Assembly (NCBI GenBank): GCA_024641445.1
Contig: JAHEDA010000087.1
Location: forward strand, 1 to 8,835
Source: Gammaproteobacteria bacterium
GTDB taxonomy: Bacteria > Pseudomonadota > Gammaproteobacteria > UBA6429 > Thiohalophilaceae
DNA: 8,835 bases
Direction of reading: 5' to 3'
Part shown: one piece after another, positions 1 to 7,741 of the stretch
Numbering within the stretch: the stretch's first letter is position 1
Layout: every line of letters starts with the position of its first letter
Notes under the pieces: model-generated
What the model saw: only the letters and a program-made list of their open reading frames with translations
What the model was told of the DNA's origin: nothing
Databases searched by the model: none
Position numbers and translations under genes: made by a program

Positions 1-535
1 CAGAGGAGAAGTTGAGCTCCCACGCCCCCAGCTTGCCCATGCCCAGCACCACCATCTGCTGAGGCTCCCCTGCGGCATTGCTGGGCGTGCCAAAGATCGC
101 GCACTGCCAGGTGTAGAGTTTTTGCAGCGTGAGATCGATACAGGCCTCAGCCATCCAGGACAACTCGCGGATGGTACATTCGAGTGAGGCGGTACCGGCG
201 AGGTCACGCCAGAGGATGCGCAGCATCTCGCGGTTGCGGAAATCGCGCAGGCAGGCGGCAAGCGATGCAGGGTCCGTCAGCTCCGCCATGCCTTGCGCCA
301 ACCGGTCACAATAATCCTGCTCGGAAAATTCGCGGGTGAAGGCATCTTCAATATCAAGTTGCACCATCCATTCAGAATGGCGAGTGCACAAATTGGCAAT
401 AAAATCGCTCATTGCAAATTGTGATGGCACGGTAACCTGTACCGCCTCACTCAATGGTCGGGACAATGGCTGAGCAGAGAAATCACCAAGTCGACTCGTG
501 ACCTCACGCATTAACTCATCAGGCAAGGACAGCAT
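1..535 (-). CDS. glnE: Glutamine synthetase adenylyltransferase/adenylyl-removing enzyme, N-terminal part (partial)
   Basis: This is the first 178 codons of GlnE, the bifunctional enzyme that adds AMP to, or removes it from, glutamine synthetase (GlnA) in response to PII, tuning nitrogen assimilation in the cytoplasm. It leaves the window at base 1; the full family protein is about 950 residues, so roughly four fifths is missing. Visible are the helical N-terminal segment (FRNREMLRILWRDLAG around residues 99-114, where E. coli has a similar Arg-rich FRRR...RIAW stretch) and the nucleotidyltransferase signature GMGKLGAWELNFSS at 165-178, just before the expected metal-binding Asp-x-Asp. The visible part is the adenylyl-removing (N-terminal) catalytic domain. 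The ATG at 535 is preceded directly by an in-frame TAG, so no further-upstream start is possible in this frame. It follows groEL on the same strand but is separated from it by a terminator, and a candidate promoter lies about 45-70 bases upstream. Identity is firm from the GMGKLG motif and its position. Confidence 0.93.
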   Translation of the reverse strand, partial: MLSLPDELMREVTSRLGDFSAQPLSRPLSEAVQVTVPSQFAMSDFIANLCTRHSEWMVQLDIEDAFTREFSEQDYCDRLAQGMAELTDPASLAACLRDFRNREMLRILWRDLAGTASLECTIRELSWMAEACIDLTLQKLYTWQCAIFGTPSNAAGEPQQMVVLGMGKLGAWELNFSS

Positions 536-578
536 CTAATATCCAATATCGCTTGCGCAGCACCGCGTGCGCAGCTTC

Positions 579-607
579 ATTACGCAATATCCAGTTTACC
601 GGGTCAA
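579..607 (-). promoter_or_regulatory. Candidate sigma-70 promoter for glnE
   Basis: On the minus strand a -35 box TTGACC (607-602) is followed after 17 bases by CGTAAT (584-579), a 4 of 6 match to TATAAT. Transcription would start near 572, giving a leader of about 37 bases to the glnE ATG. It lies just downstream of the groEL terminator, where a separate glnE promoter would be expected. The -10 is imperfect, so this is a candidate only. Confidence 0.4.
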
Positions 608-621
608 TGCATTGCATCAAT

Positions 622-657
622 AAAAAAGGCCCCGCGATCTCTCGCAGGGCCTTTTAT
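622..657 (-). terminator. Intrinsic terminator after groEL
   Basis: Read on the minus strand, a GC-rich stem (arms 655-643 and 636-624, 6-base loop 642-637) is followed by a run of six T (627-622). The stem is 13 pairs long including four terminal A-T pairs, with a single G-U wobble at 633/646. It begins about 60 bases after the groEL stop codon and separates groEL from glnE. Because the stem is also flanked by T on the other strand (652-655), it could work weakly in the plus direction too, but no plus-strand gene ends here. Confidence 0.92.
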
Positions 658-718
658 TTAGCCAGGGATGGCTTTGTGTCGCTCCGCACATTGTGTGTGC
701 GAGCACGACAGTTCGGGC

Positions 719-2368
<1,650 letters not shown>

Positions 2369-2419
2369 GATTAATTACCTCTTGCTTGAATTCAGAATGA
2401 TTGGGTTATTAGATGCGTC

Positions 2420-2710
2420 TTACTTCTCGATGACACCCATGATGTCTTCTTCGCGCATCATCAGCATTTCCTTGCCATCGACCTTCACTTCGTTACCGGA
2501 ATATTTTCCGAACAAAATGCGATCACCAACCTTGACGTCGAGGGCACGGACGGAACCGCTCTCCAGGATCTTACCCTTGCCAACGGCAACGATTTCACCC
2601 TGACTGGGCTTTTCGGTGGCGGAATCCGGGATCACGATACCACCGGCGGTGGTGCGCTCCTCTTCCATACGACGAACCAGCACGCGATCATGCAAAGGAC
2701 GGATATTCAT
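2420..2710 (-). CDS. groES: Co-chaperonin GroES (Hsp10)
   Basis: GroES is the seven-subunit lid that closes the GroEL chamber. The product is 96 residues, normal for the family. It starts MNIRPLHDRVLVRR and contains the mobile loop (about residues 16-32, with GGIVI at 23-27) that contacts the GroEL apical domains, then the KVGDRILFGKYSGNEVKVDG beta-barrel segment and the ending EEDIMGVIEK. An in-frame ATG 27 bases further upstream (2737) would add nine residues with no family counterpart. The chosen start at 2710 has a strong Shine-Dalgarno 9 bases upstream. It is the first gene of the groES-groEL operon, behind a promoter overlapped by a CIRCE operator, so heat-shock control through the HrcA repressor is expected. 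Confidence 0.99.
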   Translation of the reverse strand: MNIRPLHDRVLVRRMEEERTTAGGIVIPDSATEKPSQGEIVAVGKGKILESGSVRALDVKVGDRILFGKYSGNEVKVDGKEMLMMREEDIMGVIEK

Positions 2711-2719
2711 TGAGTCTGT

Positions 2720-2725
2720 CTCCTT
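2720..2725 (-). promoter_or_regulatory. groES ribosome binding site
   Basis: AAGGAG on the minus strand, 9 bases from the ATG at 2710. It fixes the groES start at 2710 rather than at the in-frame ATG at 2737, which has no comparable site. Confidence 0.9.
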
Positions 2726-2757
2726 AAATAAAACCAAATGGGCTTCAACTTGGAAAA

Positions 2758-2780
2758 CCTGGCAGGAAGTACCTGCCGGG
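2758..2780 (-). other. Stem-loop in the groES 5' leader
   Basis: An inverted repeat GGCAGG (2761-2766) and CCTGCC (2772-2777) encloses a 5-base loop. It extends by two further G-C pairs (2758-2759 with 2779-2780) after one mismatch. It lies in the transcribed leader between CIRCE and the Shine-Dalgarno. There is no T run after it, so it is not a terminator. It may affect mRNA stability or translation; that role is inferred. Confidence 0.6.
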
Positions 2781-2797
2781 AAGTAATCTGACGAGTA

Positions 2798-2824
2798 TTA
2801 GCACTCGCCTCGAATGAGTGCTAA
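2798..2824 (-). promoter_or_regulatory. CIRCE operator (HrcA binding site)
   Basis: A perfect CIRCE: TTAGCACTC (2798-2806), a 9-base spacer, and GAGTGCTAA (2816-2824), identical to the consensus TTAGCACTC-N9-GAGTGCTAA with no mismatch in either arm. CIRCE is the binding site of the heat-shock repressor HrcA. It overlaps the last base of the groES -10 box and covers the expected start of transcription, so bound HrcA should block initiation. It is also transcribed and would form a 9-pair stem at the 5' end of the mRNA. It predicts an hrcA gene elsewhere in this genome. Confidence 0.97.
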
Positions 2825-2851
2825 TCATAAGGGCGAATTTTCAGGAGTCAA
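2824..2851 (-). promoter_or_regulatory. groES-groEL promoter
   Basis: On the minus strand, -35 TTGACT (2851-2846), a 16-base spacer and -10 TATGAT (2829-2824) make a good sigma-70 promoter. Transcription should start near 2817, inside CIRCE, giving a leader of roughly 105 bases. The same stretch can loosely be read as a heat-shock sigma-32 promoter (CTTGACT, 12 bases, CCCTTAT), but this match is weaker. Confidence 0.82.
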
Positions 2852-2880
2852 GGCACCGGGACGAAAACCACTCGACGTTT

Positions 2881-3327
2881 CTAGTCTTCGCTGCCGCGCT
2901 GGTATTCCCCCTCAAGGGTTCGATGGGAGAATTTGCCATCAGGGTGGGTGCGGGACTGTACTGAGGTAAAAATACCTTTGAAAATCATATAACTGGCCAG
3001 ACGGCTCCTGAGCAGCGGGATGAGGAGTAGGAATCCGAGGGTATCAGTGAAAAAACCGGGGGTAATGAGTAGTGCCCCCGCCAGCATGAGCAGGACCCCC
3101 TCCAGCATCGGCAGCGCCGGTAGCTCATTGCGGGCCATGGACTCCTGCACACGGCGGAGCGTCGCCAGCCCCTGCCTGCGCCACGCCCAGGCCCCAATCA
3201 CCGCAGTGATGAGGACGACCAGGACGGTCTGCCACACCCCAATGGCGCCACCGACCTTGATAAACAGGTAAATCTCCAATAACGGTATGGCCACCAGGGC
3301 CAGGAAGAAGAGCCGGAAGATATTCAT
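2881..3327 (-). CDS. fxsA: FxsA family inner-membrane protein
   Basis: FxsA is a small cytoplasmic-membrane protein. In E. coli, extra copies relieve exclusion of phage T7 by the F plasmid; its normal role is unclear. The 148-residue product has hydrophobic segments at about 4-26 (with a conserved Glu at 18 inside), 31-48 and 75-105. The family hallmark is LLITPGFFTDTLGFLLLIPLLRSRL at 86-110, with the PGFFTD turn. A polar tail of about 30 residues (to GEYQRGSED) is probably cytoplasmic. I chose the ATG at 3327 because family members begin at this point and AAGG lies just upstream; an in-frame ATG at 3354 would add nine polar residues with little support. It sits upstream of groES on the same strand, as in many Gammaproteobacteria, but groES has its own promoter. 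It is divergent from cutA, with about 87 bases between the starts. Confidence 0.9.
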   Translation of the reverse strand: MNIFRLFFLALVAIPLLEIYLFIKVGGAIGVWQTVLVVLITAVIGAWAWRRQGLATLRRVQESMARNELPALPMLEGVLLMLAGALLITPGFFTDTLGFLLLIPLLRSRLASYMIFKGIFTSVQSRTHPDGKFSHRTLEGEYQRGSED

Positions 3328-3414
3328 CGCCTTGTTATGGGGTCGTAAAACCATTACTCAAGCTGGCGCGTATATGCTGTTGTCGGCGCAGGCTTGCTGT
3401 TATCTTTCGGGTGC

Positions 3415-3759
3415 ATGAAAAATACTCTGGCAAAGGCACGACCACTCATCGCACTCACTACCTGCCCGGATATAGAGTGCGCTCGAACTTTGGCCGATAC
3501 CTTGGTCGAACGCCGCCTCGCCGCCTGCGTGAATATCGTGCCGGGGATAGAGTCGGTGTACCGCTGGCAGGGTAAGATTGAACACTCGGGGGAACTGTTG
3601 CTCGTGATCAAGACTCAAAGCGTGGCCTTGGAGGGCCTGCAACACTGTCTGCGCGAGTTACACCCGTACGATGTCCCGGAACTCATCACCTGCAACATCG
3701 GTGATGGCTTAGAAGAATACTTGAACTGGATTACCACCTCGATGGAAGGGTCGCCATGA
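3415..3759 (+). CDS. cutA: CutA1 divalent-cation tolerance family protein
   Basis: CutA1 is a small, very stable trimeric ferredoxin-like protein with a PII-like fold, linked genetically to copper tolerance in E. coli; its biochemical role is still not settled. The 114-residue product shows the family core: TTCPD at 15-19, LVERRLAACVNIVPGIESVYRWQGKIE at 30-56, LLLVIKT at 61-67 and LHPYDVPELI at 82-91. His83 matches the histidine of E. coli CutA proposed to bind copper. The ATG at 3415 fits the family start; the frame is open upstream to a TTG at 3394, but this would add only MLLSFGC. The ribosome site is weak (CGGGTG). Its stop overlaps the dsbD start (ATGA), so the two are translationally coupled. 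The cutA-dsbD pairing is the classic E. coli cutA locus, where dsbD was also called cutA2 or dipZ. Confidence 0.93.
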   Translation: MKNTLAKARPLIALTTCPDIECARTLADTLVERRLAACVNIVPGIESVYRWQGKIEHSGELLLVIKTQSVALEGLQHCLRELHPYDVPELITCNIGDGLEEYLNWITTSMEGSP

Positions 3760-6005
3760 AAAAGATTACTGCTCTGATTTTGCTTTCTCTGCTCAGCCTG
3801 TTCTGGCTCACTGCCCAGGCCGATGATGACCTGCTCATGCCGGAGGATGCTTATAAGTTCTCTGCCTCCGTGGTTGACGCCAACACCGTACGGGCCGAGT
3901 GGAAGCCGGTGAAGGGTTATTACATGTACCGGGACAAGATCTCCTTCAAAAGTGAGACGACCGGCATTACGATTGGCCAGGTCAAGCTGCCCAAGGGCAA
4001 GCTGCATCATGGCATTCTCCCAAATGGTAATGAAGGTGAAGTAGAGATATTCAGCGCCCCCTTCAGTGTGGACATCCCGCTCATTCGCAGTGCTGGCGCA
4101 CCCAGTAACTTCACCCTGCTAGCCTTATCGCAAGGTTGCGCCGAGGTCGGTGTCTGTTACCCGCCCATCAAACAAAAGGCGACCCTGCAACTGCCCACGG
4201 CCAAGGCCTCTGCCCTTTCGAGCCTCAATAGCCTGAGCAAGGGCCTCGGTGTCAACAGCGATGATGATGTACTGCCGCCGGAGCAGGCCTTCCAGTTCAG
4301 TGCCAATCTTGAGGGTGACCACACCATCGTGGCGCACTGGACCATTGCCGATAAACACTATCTCTACCGCGACAAGTTCAACTTCGTGTTGAAGGACGCC
4401 AGCAACGTCAAGCTGGGTAAGGTTGACCTGCCCCCCGGCGAGACCAAACAGGACGAGGTCCTGAAACAGACCCATCAGGTATTCCATAAAGAATTGGAGG
4501 CGCGCATCGCGTTGCAACGGGGTAGCACCGCCGCCAGCAACGTCAGCATGGAGTTCTCCTACCAGGGCTGCGCCGAGGAGCGGGGAATCTGCTATCCGAT
4601 GCAGAAAAAGACCGAGACTTTTGCCCTGCCAGCGGTGGCGAGCATCACAAAAGTGGATAGCACCCCCGCTGCGGTGACTACTGCCGCAGGCAATCTCTCC
4701 GAACAAGACGCCATCGCCGCACGCCTCAAGGGTGGTGGTATAGGCACGATCCTGGCCTTCTTCGGCTTTGGTCTGCTACTGGCCTTCACACCGTGCGTGT
4801 TCCCGATGATCCCAATCCTGTCTTCGATCATCGTCGGTCAGGGCGCCCATCTCACGACCCGTCGCGCCTTCTTCATGTCACTGAGTTATGTGCTGGCCAT
4901 GGCGGTGACCTACACCGTCGCCGGGGTCTTCGCCGGGGTCGTGGGTGAGAACCTGCAGGCGGCGTTCCAGAACCCGTGGATATTGGGTAGTTTTGCCGGG
5001 GTATTCCTGCTCCTCTCACTCTCGATGTTTGGCATGTACGACCTGCAGATGCCAAGCTTCATCCAGAGTCGCCTAACCGAGTTTAGTAACAAGCAACAAG
5101 GCGGCAATCTGCTGGGGGTGGCCATCATGGGCTTCCTCTCCGCCCTCATCGTTGGCCCCTGTGTCGCGGCACCCCTGGCGGGCGCCCTGATCTACATCGG
5201 CCAAACCGGCGATGCCGTCCTCGGTGGCCTTGCCCTGTTTGCCCTCAGCCTGGGCATGGGCGTACCCCTACTCGTGATCGGCACCTCGGCGGGTAAACTA
5301 CTGCCCCGTGCCGGTGGCTGGATGGATGTGATCAAGGCGGTGTTCGGCGTGATGATGATCGCCGTCGCGATTTGGATGCTGGAGCGCATCCTGCCCGAGA
5401 CCGTCACGTTGATCCTGTGGGGTGTTTTATTCATCGTCTCCGCCATCTACATGAAGGCGATCGAGCCGCTGAATAGTAATAGCTCCGGCTGGACCCGGTT
5501 GTGGAAGGGTGTCGGCATGGTGCTGCTAATCTACGGCGCCCTGCTTATCATCGGCGCCTCCGCCGGGGGTAAAGACACGCTGCAACCGCTCAAGCCACTG
5601 ACCCTCGGTGGTGGCAGTACCGCCATGGCGGCACAGCAACAGCTCAACTTCAAACGCATCAAGAGCGCCGAAGACCTGCAACGTGAGGTCGCTAGTGCCT
5701 CTGCCGCAGGCAAGACCGTGATGATGGACTTCTATGCCGACTGGTGTACCTACTGCAAGGAGTATGAGCACAGCGTCTTTCCCGACCCGCGCGTACAGCA
5801 GGCCCTTGCCAATACCGTATTGCTCCAGGCCGACGTCACTGCCAATGACGACGCCGACAAGGACCTGATGCAATCGGTGAAGGTGCCGGCACCACCCTCG
5901 ATCCTGTTCTTCGGCCGTGACGGCAAGGAGCTGCGCAACATGCGGCTGGTCGGCAGCATGAAGGCGGATGATTTCCTCGCCCACGTCAAACAGGCCACCA
6001 AGTAA
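3756..6005 (+). CDS. dsbD: Thiol:disulfide interchange protein DsbD with duplicated N-terminal domain
   Basis: DsbD takes electrons from cytoplasmic thioredoxin, passes them across the inner membrane and delivers them to periplasmic thioredoxin-fold partners for disulfide isomerisation and cytochrome c maturation. At 749 residues it is much longer than the E. coli protein (about 565). It has a signal peptide (1-22, ending TAQA). Two tandem periplasmic alpha domains follow: residues 25-147 with C128-x5-C134 (QGCAEVGVCYPP), and 171-292 with C272-x6-C279 (QGCAEERGICYPM). Their openings also match (PEDAYKFSA and PEQAFQFSA; YMYRDK and YLYRDK). The eight-helix beta domain (about 327-602) carries its redox pair at C347 (FTPCVFP) and C469 (VGPCVAAP), 122 residues apart as in E. 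coli. The C-terminal thioredoxin-like gamma domain (about 630-749) has WCTYC (C664, C667). The aromatic cap-loop motif (DEFYG-like) of E. coli is not clear in either alpha domain. It is coupled to cutA by ATGA and followed by a thioredoxin-like gene. Confidence 0.97.
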   Translation: MKKITALILLSLLSLFWLTAQADDDLLMPEDAYKFSASVVDANTVRAEWKPVKGYYMYRDKISFKSETTGITIGQVKLPKGKLHHGILPNGNEGEVEIFSAPFSVDIPLIRSAGAPSNFTLLALSQGCAEVGVCYPPIKQKATLQLPTAKASALSSLNSLSKGLGVNSDDDVLPPEQAFQFSANLEGDHTIVAHWTIADKHYLYRDKFNFVLKDASNVKLGKVDLPPGETKQDEVLKQTHQVFHKELEARIALQRGSTAASNVSMEFSYQGCAEERGICYPMQKKTETFALPAVASITKVDSTPAAVTTAAGNLSEQDAIAARLKGGGIGTILAFFGFGLLLAFTPCVFPMIPILSSIIVGQGAHLTTRRAFFMSLSYVLAMAVTYTVAGVFAGVVGENLQAAFQNPWILGSFAGVFLLLSLSMFGMYDLQMPSFIQSRLTEFSNKQQGGNLLGVAIMGFLSALIVGPCVAAPLAGALIYIGQTGDAVLGGLALFALSLGMGVPLLVIGTSAGKLLPRAGGWMDVIKAVFGVMMIAVAIWMLERILPETVTLILWGVLFIVSAIYMKAIEPLNSNSSGWTRLWKGVGMVLLIYGALLIIGASAGGKDTLQPLKPLTLGGGSTAMAAQQQLNFKRIKSAEDLQREVASASAAGKTVMMDFYADWCTYCKEYEHSVFPDPRVQQALANTVLLQADVTANDDADKDLMQSVKVPAPPSILFFGRDGKELRNMRLVGSMKADDFLAHVKQATK

Positions 6006-6014
6006 ACCTCGAAC

Positions 6015-6018
6015 AGGA
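6015..6018 (+). promoter_or_regulatory. Ribosome binding site for the TlpA-like gene
   Basis: AGGA 9 bases before GTG at 6028. It supports the GTG start over the ATG at 5968 inside dsbD. Confidence 0.65.
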
Positions 6019-6027
6019 CGACTCGCC

Positions 6028-6579
6028 GTGAATAAAAAGCTTCAACGTCTAACCTTCGTGGGGGTTGCTGCAATTGGGCTCGCCGCCGGTATTGGTATTC
6101 AATACCTACGCGCCCCGGCCCCCGTCGTCTATCCCATGCACACGGGTACCGAGGCGACCACCCCGGACAAGCGCCCGGACTTCACCCTGCTTGACCTGCA
6201 GGGCAAGGCTCGTTCGGCGAAAGAATGGGATGGCAAAGTCTTGATGGTAAATTTTTGGGCGGCGTGGTGCCCACCTTGCCGACGCGAGATCCCGGCCTTC
6301 ATCAAGCTCAAGCAAACCTATGGTGCTAAGGGCCTGGAGATCGTCGGCATCGCCCTCGATAGCAAGGCCAATGTAACGGATTTTCTCGATCCCCTTGACA
6401 TTAACTATCCCGTTTTATTAGGCGACAAGGACGGCATCGCCCTGGCCAAGGCCTACGGTGATCGCCTGGGCATACTGCCCTTCACCATCATCATCGATCG
6501 CAGCGGCAAGATCGTTAACACCCACCGTAGCGAGTTCACCTTTGATGAAGTAAAGACCATCATCGAACCCCTGCTTTAA
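6028..6579 (+). CDS. Membrane-anchored TlpA/ResA/DsbE-like thioredoxin
   Basis: A 183-residue periplasmic thiol-disulfide oxidoreductase of the TlpA/ResA/DsbE group, whose members reduce specific partners such as apocytochrome c or copper-site proteins. Residues 8-27 form an uncleaved-looking hydrophobic anchor after KKLQR, placing the rest in the periplasm. The thioredoxin fold starts at RPDFTLLDLQGK (49-60). The active site is WCPPC (C81, C84) in NFWAAWCPPCRREIPAF, and the cis-proline is P151 in GILPFTIII. The GTG at 6028 was chosen because AGGA lies 9 bases upstream and the product then begins with a normal anchor. An in-frame ATG at 5968 would overlap dsbD by 38 bases and add 20 Pro/Ser-rich residues. 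It lies 22 bases after dsbD, so it is probably co-transcribed with it and a likely electron acceptor of that DsbD. Its exact substrate cannot be read from the sequence; the WCPPC motif suggests a reductase role. Confidence 0.9.
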   Translation: MNKKLQRLTFVGVAAIGLAAGIGIQYLRAPAPVVYPMHTGTEATTPDKRPDFTLLDLQGKARSAKEWDGKVLMVNFWAAWCPPCRREIPAFIKLKQTYGAKGLEIVGIALDSKANVTDFLDPLDINYPVLLGDKDGIALAKAYGDRLGILPFTIIIDRSGKIVNTHRSEFTFDEVKTIIEPLL

Positions 6580-6590
6580 CCCCCACCCCC

Positions 6591-6685
6591 TTGCGGCCCA
6601 GATAAAAACCCGCAATAGGCCAATTTTGCGTCGATCTGACGCGAATTCACGCTAACTAACACATCCGGTGGACAGCCCCACCGGA
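6591..6685 (+). other. Hairpin-rich spacer between the TlpA-like gene and aroQ
   Basis: The 214 bases between 6580 and 6793 hold no convincing gene. Three inverted repeats are visible: TTGCGG/CCGCAA (6591-6596 and 6610-6615, 13-base loop); GCGTC/GACGC (6628-6632 and 6638-6642, extendable by A-T and G-U pairs to about 6622-6647); and the best, TCCGGTGG/CCACCGGA (6664-6671 and 6678-6685, 6-base loop), with a further CAC/GTG pairing at 6660-6662 and 6688-6690. None is followed by a T run, so none is a standard intrinsic terminator. I could not identify a convincing promoter for aroQ here. Confidence 0.5.
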
Positions 6686-6793
6686 ACGTGCCACAATTTC
6701 CACCGTTGCAGTTGGTAAATAAGCCGATCCAAGCAATACCGGCACAATCTTGGAATATCTACCCCAAATTCACGATTTTGCGGAAATTCGAAC

Positions 6794-7231
6794 ATGGCAA
6801 AGCTTCTGGTCCTGAACGGACCCAATCTCAATCTGTTAGGCACACGCGAGCCACAGCACTACGGTGCAAGTACGCTGGCCGAGATTGATGCACGCCTGCA
6901 ACAACAGGCCAAGGCGGCGGGTCATAGCCTGGAGTGCGTACAGAGCAACGCCGAGCACGTATTGGTGGAATCTGTGCACCGCGCCAAACAACAACAGGTG
7001 GATTTCATTATTATCAACCCCGCCGCATTTACCCACACCAGTGTCGCCCTGCGTGACGCATTGGCGGGTGTGGCAATACCGTTTATCGAAGTACACCTCT
7101 CCAATGTGCACGCACGTGAGGATTTCCGTAAACACTCGTATTTTTCCGACCTGGCCACTGGAGTCATCAGTGGTCTGGGCCCGATTGCTTATGAACTGGC
7201 CTTGACGGCCGCCCTCAACAAACTCAATTGA
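6794..7231 (+). CDS. aroQ: 3-dehydroquinate dehydratase, type II
   Basis: This enzyme converts 3-dehydroquinate to 3-dehydroshikimate, the third step of the shikimate pathway to aromatic amino acids; type II enzymes are small dodecameric cytoplasmic proteins. The 145-residue product is the usual length. Family motifs in order: NGPNLNLLGTREP (8-20) with the active-site lid Arg18 and Tyr23, QSNAE (50-54), IINPAAFTHTSVALRDAL (73-90, Asn75), EVHLSN (99-104, catalytic His101) and FRKHSY (111-116, Arg112), ending GLGP...YELAL. The ATG at 6794 gives the canonical MAKLLVLNGPNL beginning; the ribosome site (GGAA about 10 bases upstream) is modest. It precedes accB by 28 bases. The aroQ-accB-accC order is common in Gammaproteobacteria, with dsbD often just upstream as here. 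Confidence 0.98.
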   Translation: MAKLLVLNGPNLNLLGTREPQHYGASTLAEIDARLQQQAKAAGHSLECVQSNAEHVLVESVHRAKQQQVDFIIINPAAFTHTSVALRDALAGVAIPFIEVHLSNVHAREDFRKHSYFSDLATGVISGLGPIAYELALTAALNKLN

Positions 7232-7259
7232 TATTCAGCAATTAGAAGGCGAAACTCCC

Positions 7260-7721
7260 ATGGATATCCGCAAAGTAAAAAAACTCATTGAACTACTCGA
7301 AGAATCCGGCATTGCCGAGATCGAGATCCGCGAGGGCGAGGAGACCGTACGTATTAGTCGCGGCGGTCAGAACATGCCCATGATGCCCATGCAGATGATG
7401 CAGATGCCATCGGTCCAGGCACCGGCTCCCGCGACGGCCACCGCAATTGAGGCCCCTGCTGCCAGTACGGCACCAAAGGAGGTTAGTGGTCACACCGTGA
7501 AGTCCCCGATGGTCGGGACCTTCTACCGCGCCGCCTCCCCCGGTGCCGCGCACTTCGTCGAGGTGGGTCACAGCGTCAAGGTCGGTGACACCCTCTGCAT
7601 CATTGAGGCGATGAAGCTGCTCAACCAGATCGAGTCGGACAAGGCCGGTACAGTGAAGGCCATCCTGGTGGAGAACGGACAGCCGGTGGAATACAACCAG
7701 CCCCTCTTTGTCATTGAATAA
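7260..7721 (+). CDS. accB: Biotin carboxyl carrier protein of acetyl-CoA carboxylase (BCCP)
   Basis: AccB carries biotin, which shuttles carboxyl groups from biotin carboxylase (AccC) to the carboxyltransferase (AccAD) in the first step of fatty-acid synthesis. The product has 153 residues, close to E. coli (156). The N-terminal assembly helix MDIRKVKKLIELLEESGIAEIEI (1-23) is followed by a flexible linker (about 37-75) and the lipoyl-like biotinyl domain (76-153), with the biotinylation site EAMKLLNQIE at 116-125 (Lys119). E. coli has EAMKMM, so Leu replaces Met at position 120. The linker begins with an unusual methionine-rich run MPMMPMQMMQM (39-49) before the normal Ala/Pro-rich part. An AAGG ribosome site lies 10 bases before the ATG. 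It lies in an operon with aroQ upstream and accC downstream. Confidence 0.98.
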   Translation: MDIRKVKKLIELLEESGIAEIEIREGEETVRISRGGQNMPMMPMQMMQMPSVQAPAPATATAIEAPAASTAPKEVSGHTVKSPMVGTFYRAASPGAAHFVEVGHSVKVGDTLCIIEAMKLLNQIESDKAGTVKAILVENGQPVEYNQPLFVIE

Positions 7722-7741
7722 ACCCATCGAACCACTACATG

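Noticed and set aside
28..42. GlnE motif reads GKLGAWELN instead of GKLGGGELN, possibly a defective catalytic loop
   Set aside because: The second and third positions after GKLG vary in working GlnE proteins, so this is ordinary variation.
3328..3414. Search for divergent promoters between fxsA and cutA
   Set aside because: Several partial -10-like strings (for example TTATCT, TATATG) are present but none has a properly spaced -35 box, so none is annotated.
4125..4706. 193-codon minus-strand open frame inside dsbD
   Set aside because: It is opposite the second alpha domain of dsbD, with no ribosome site or recognisable domain.
6688..6888. 66-codon plus-strand frame overlapping the aroQ start
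   Set aside because: It overlaps the conserved aroQ N-terminus in another frame, and I see no domain or ribosome site for it.
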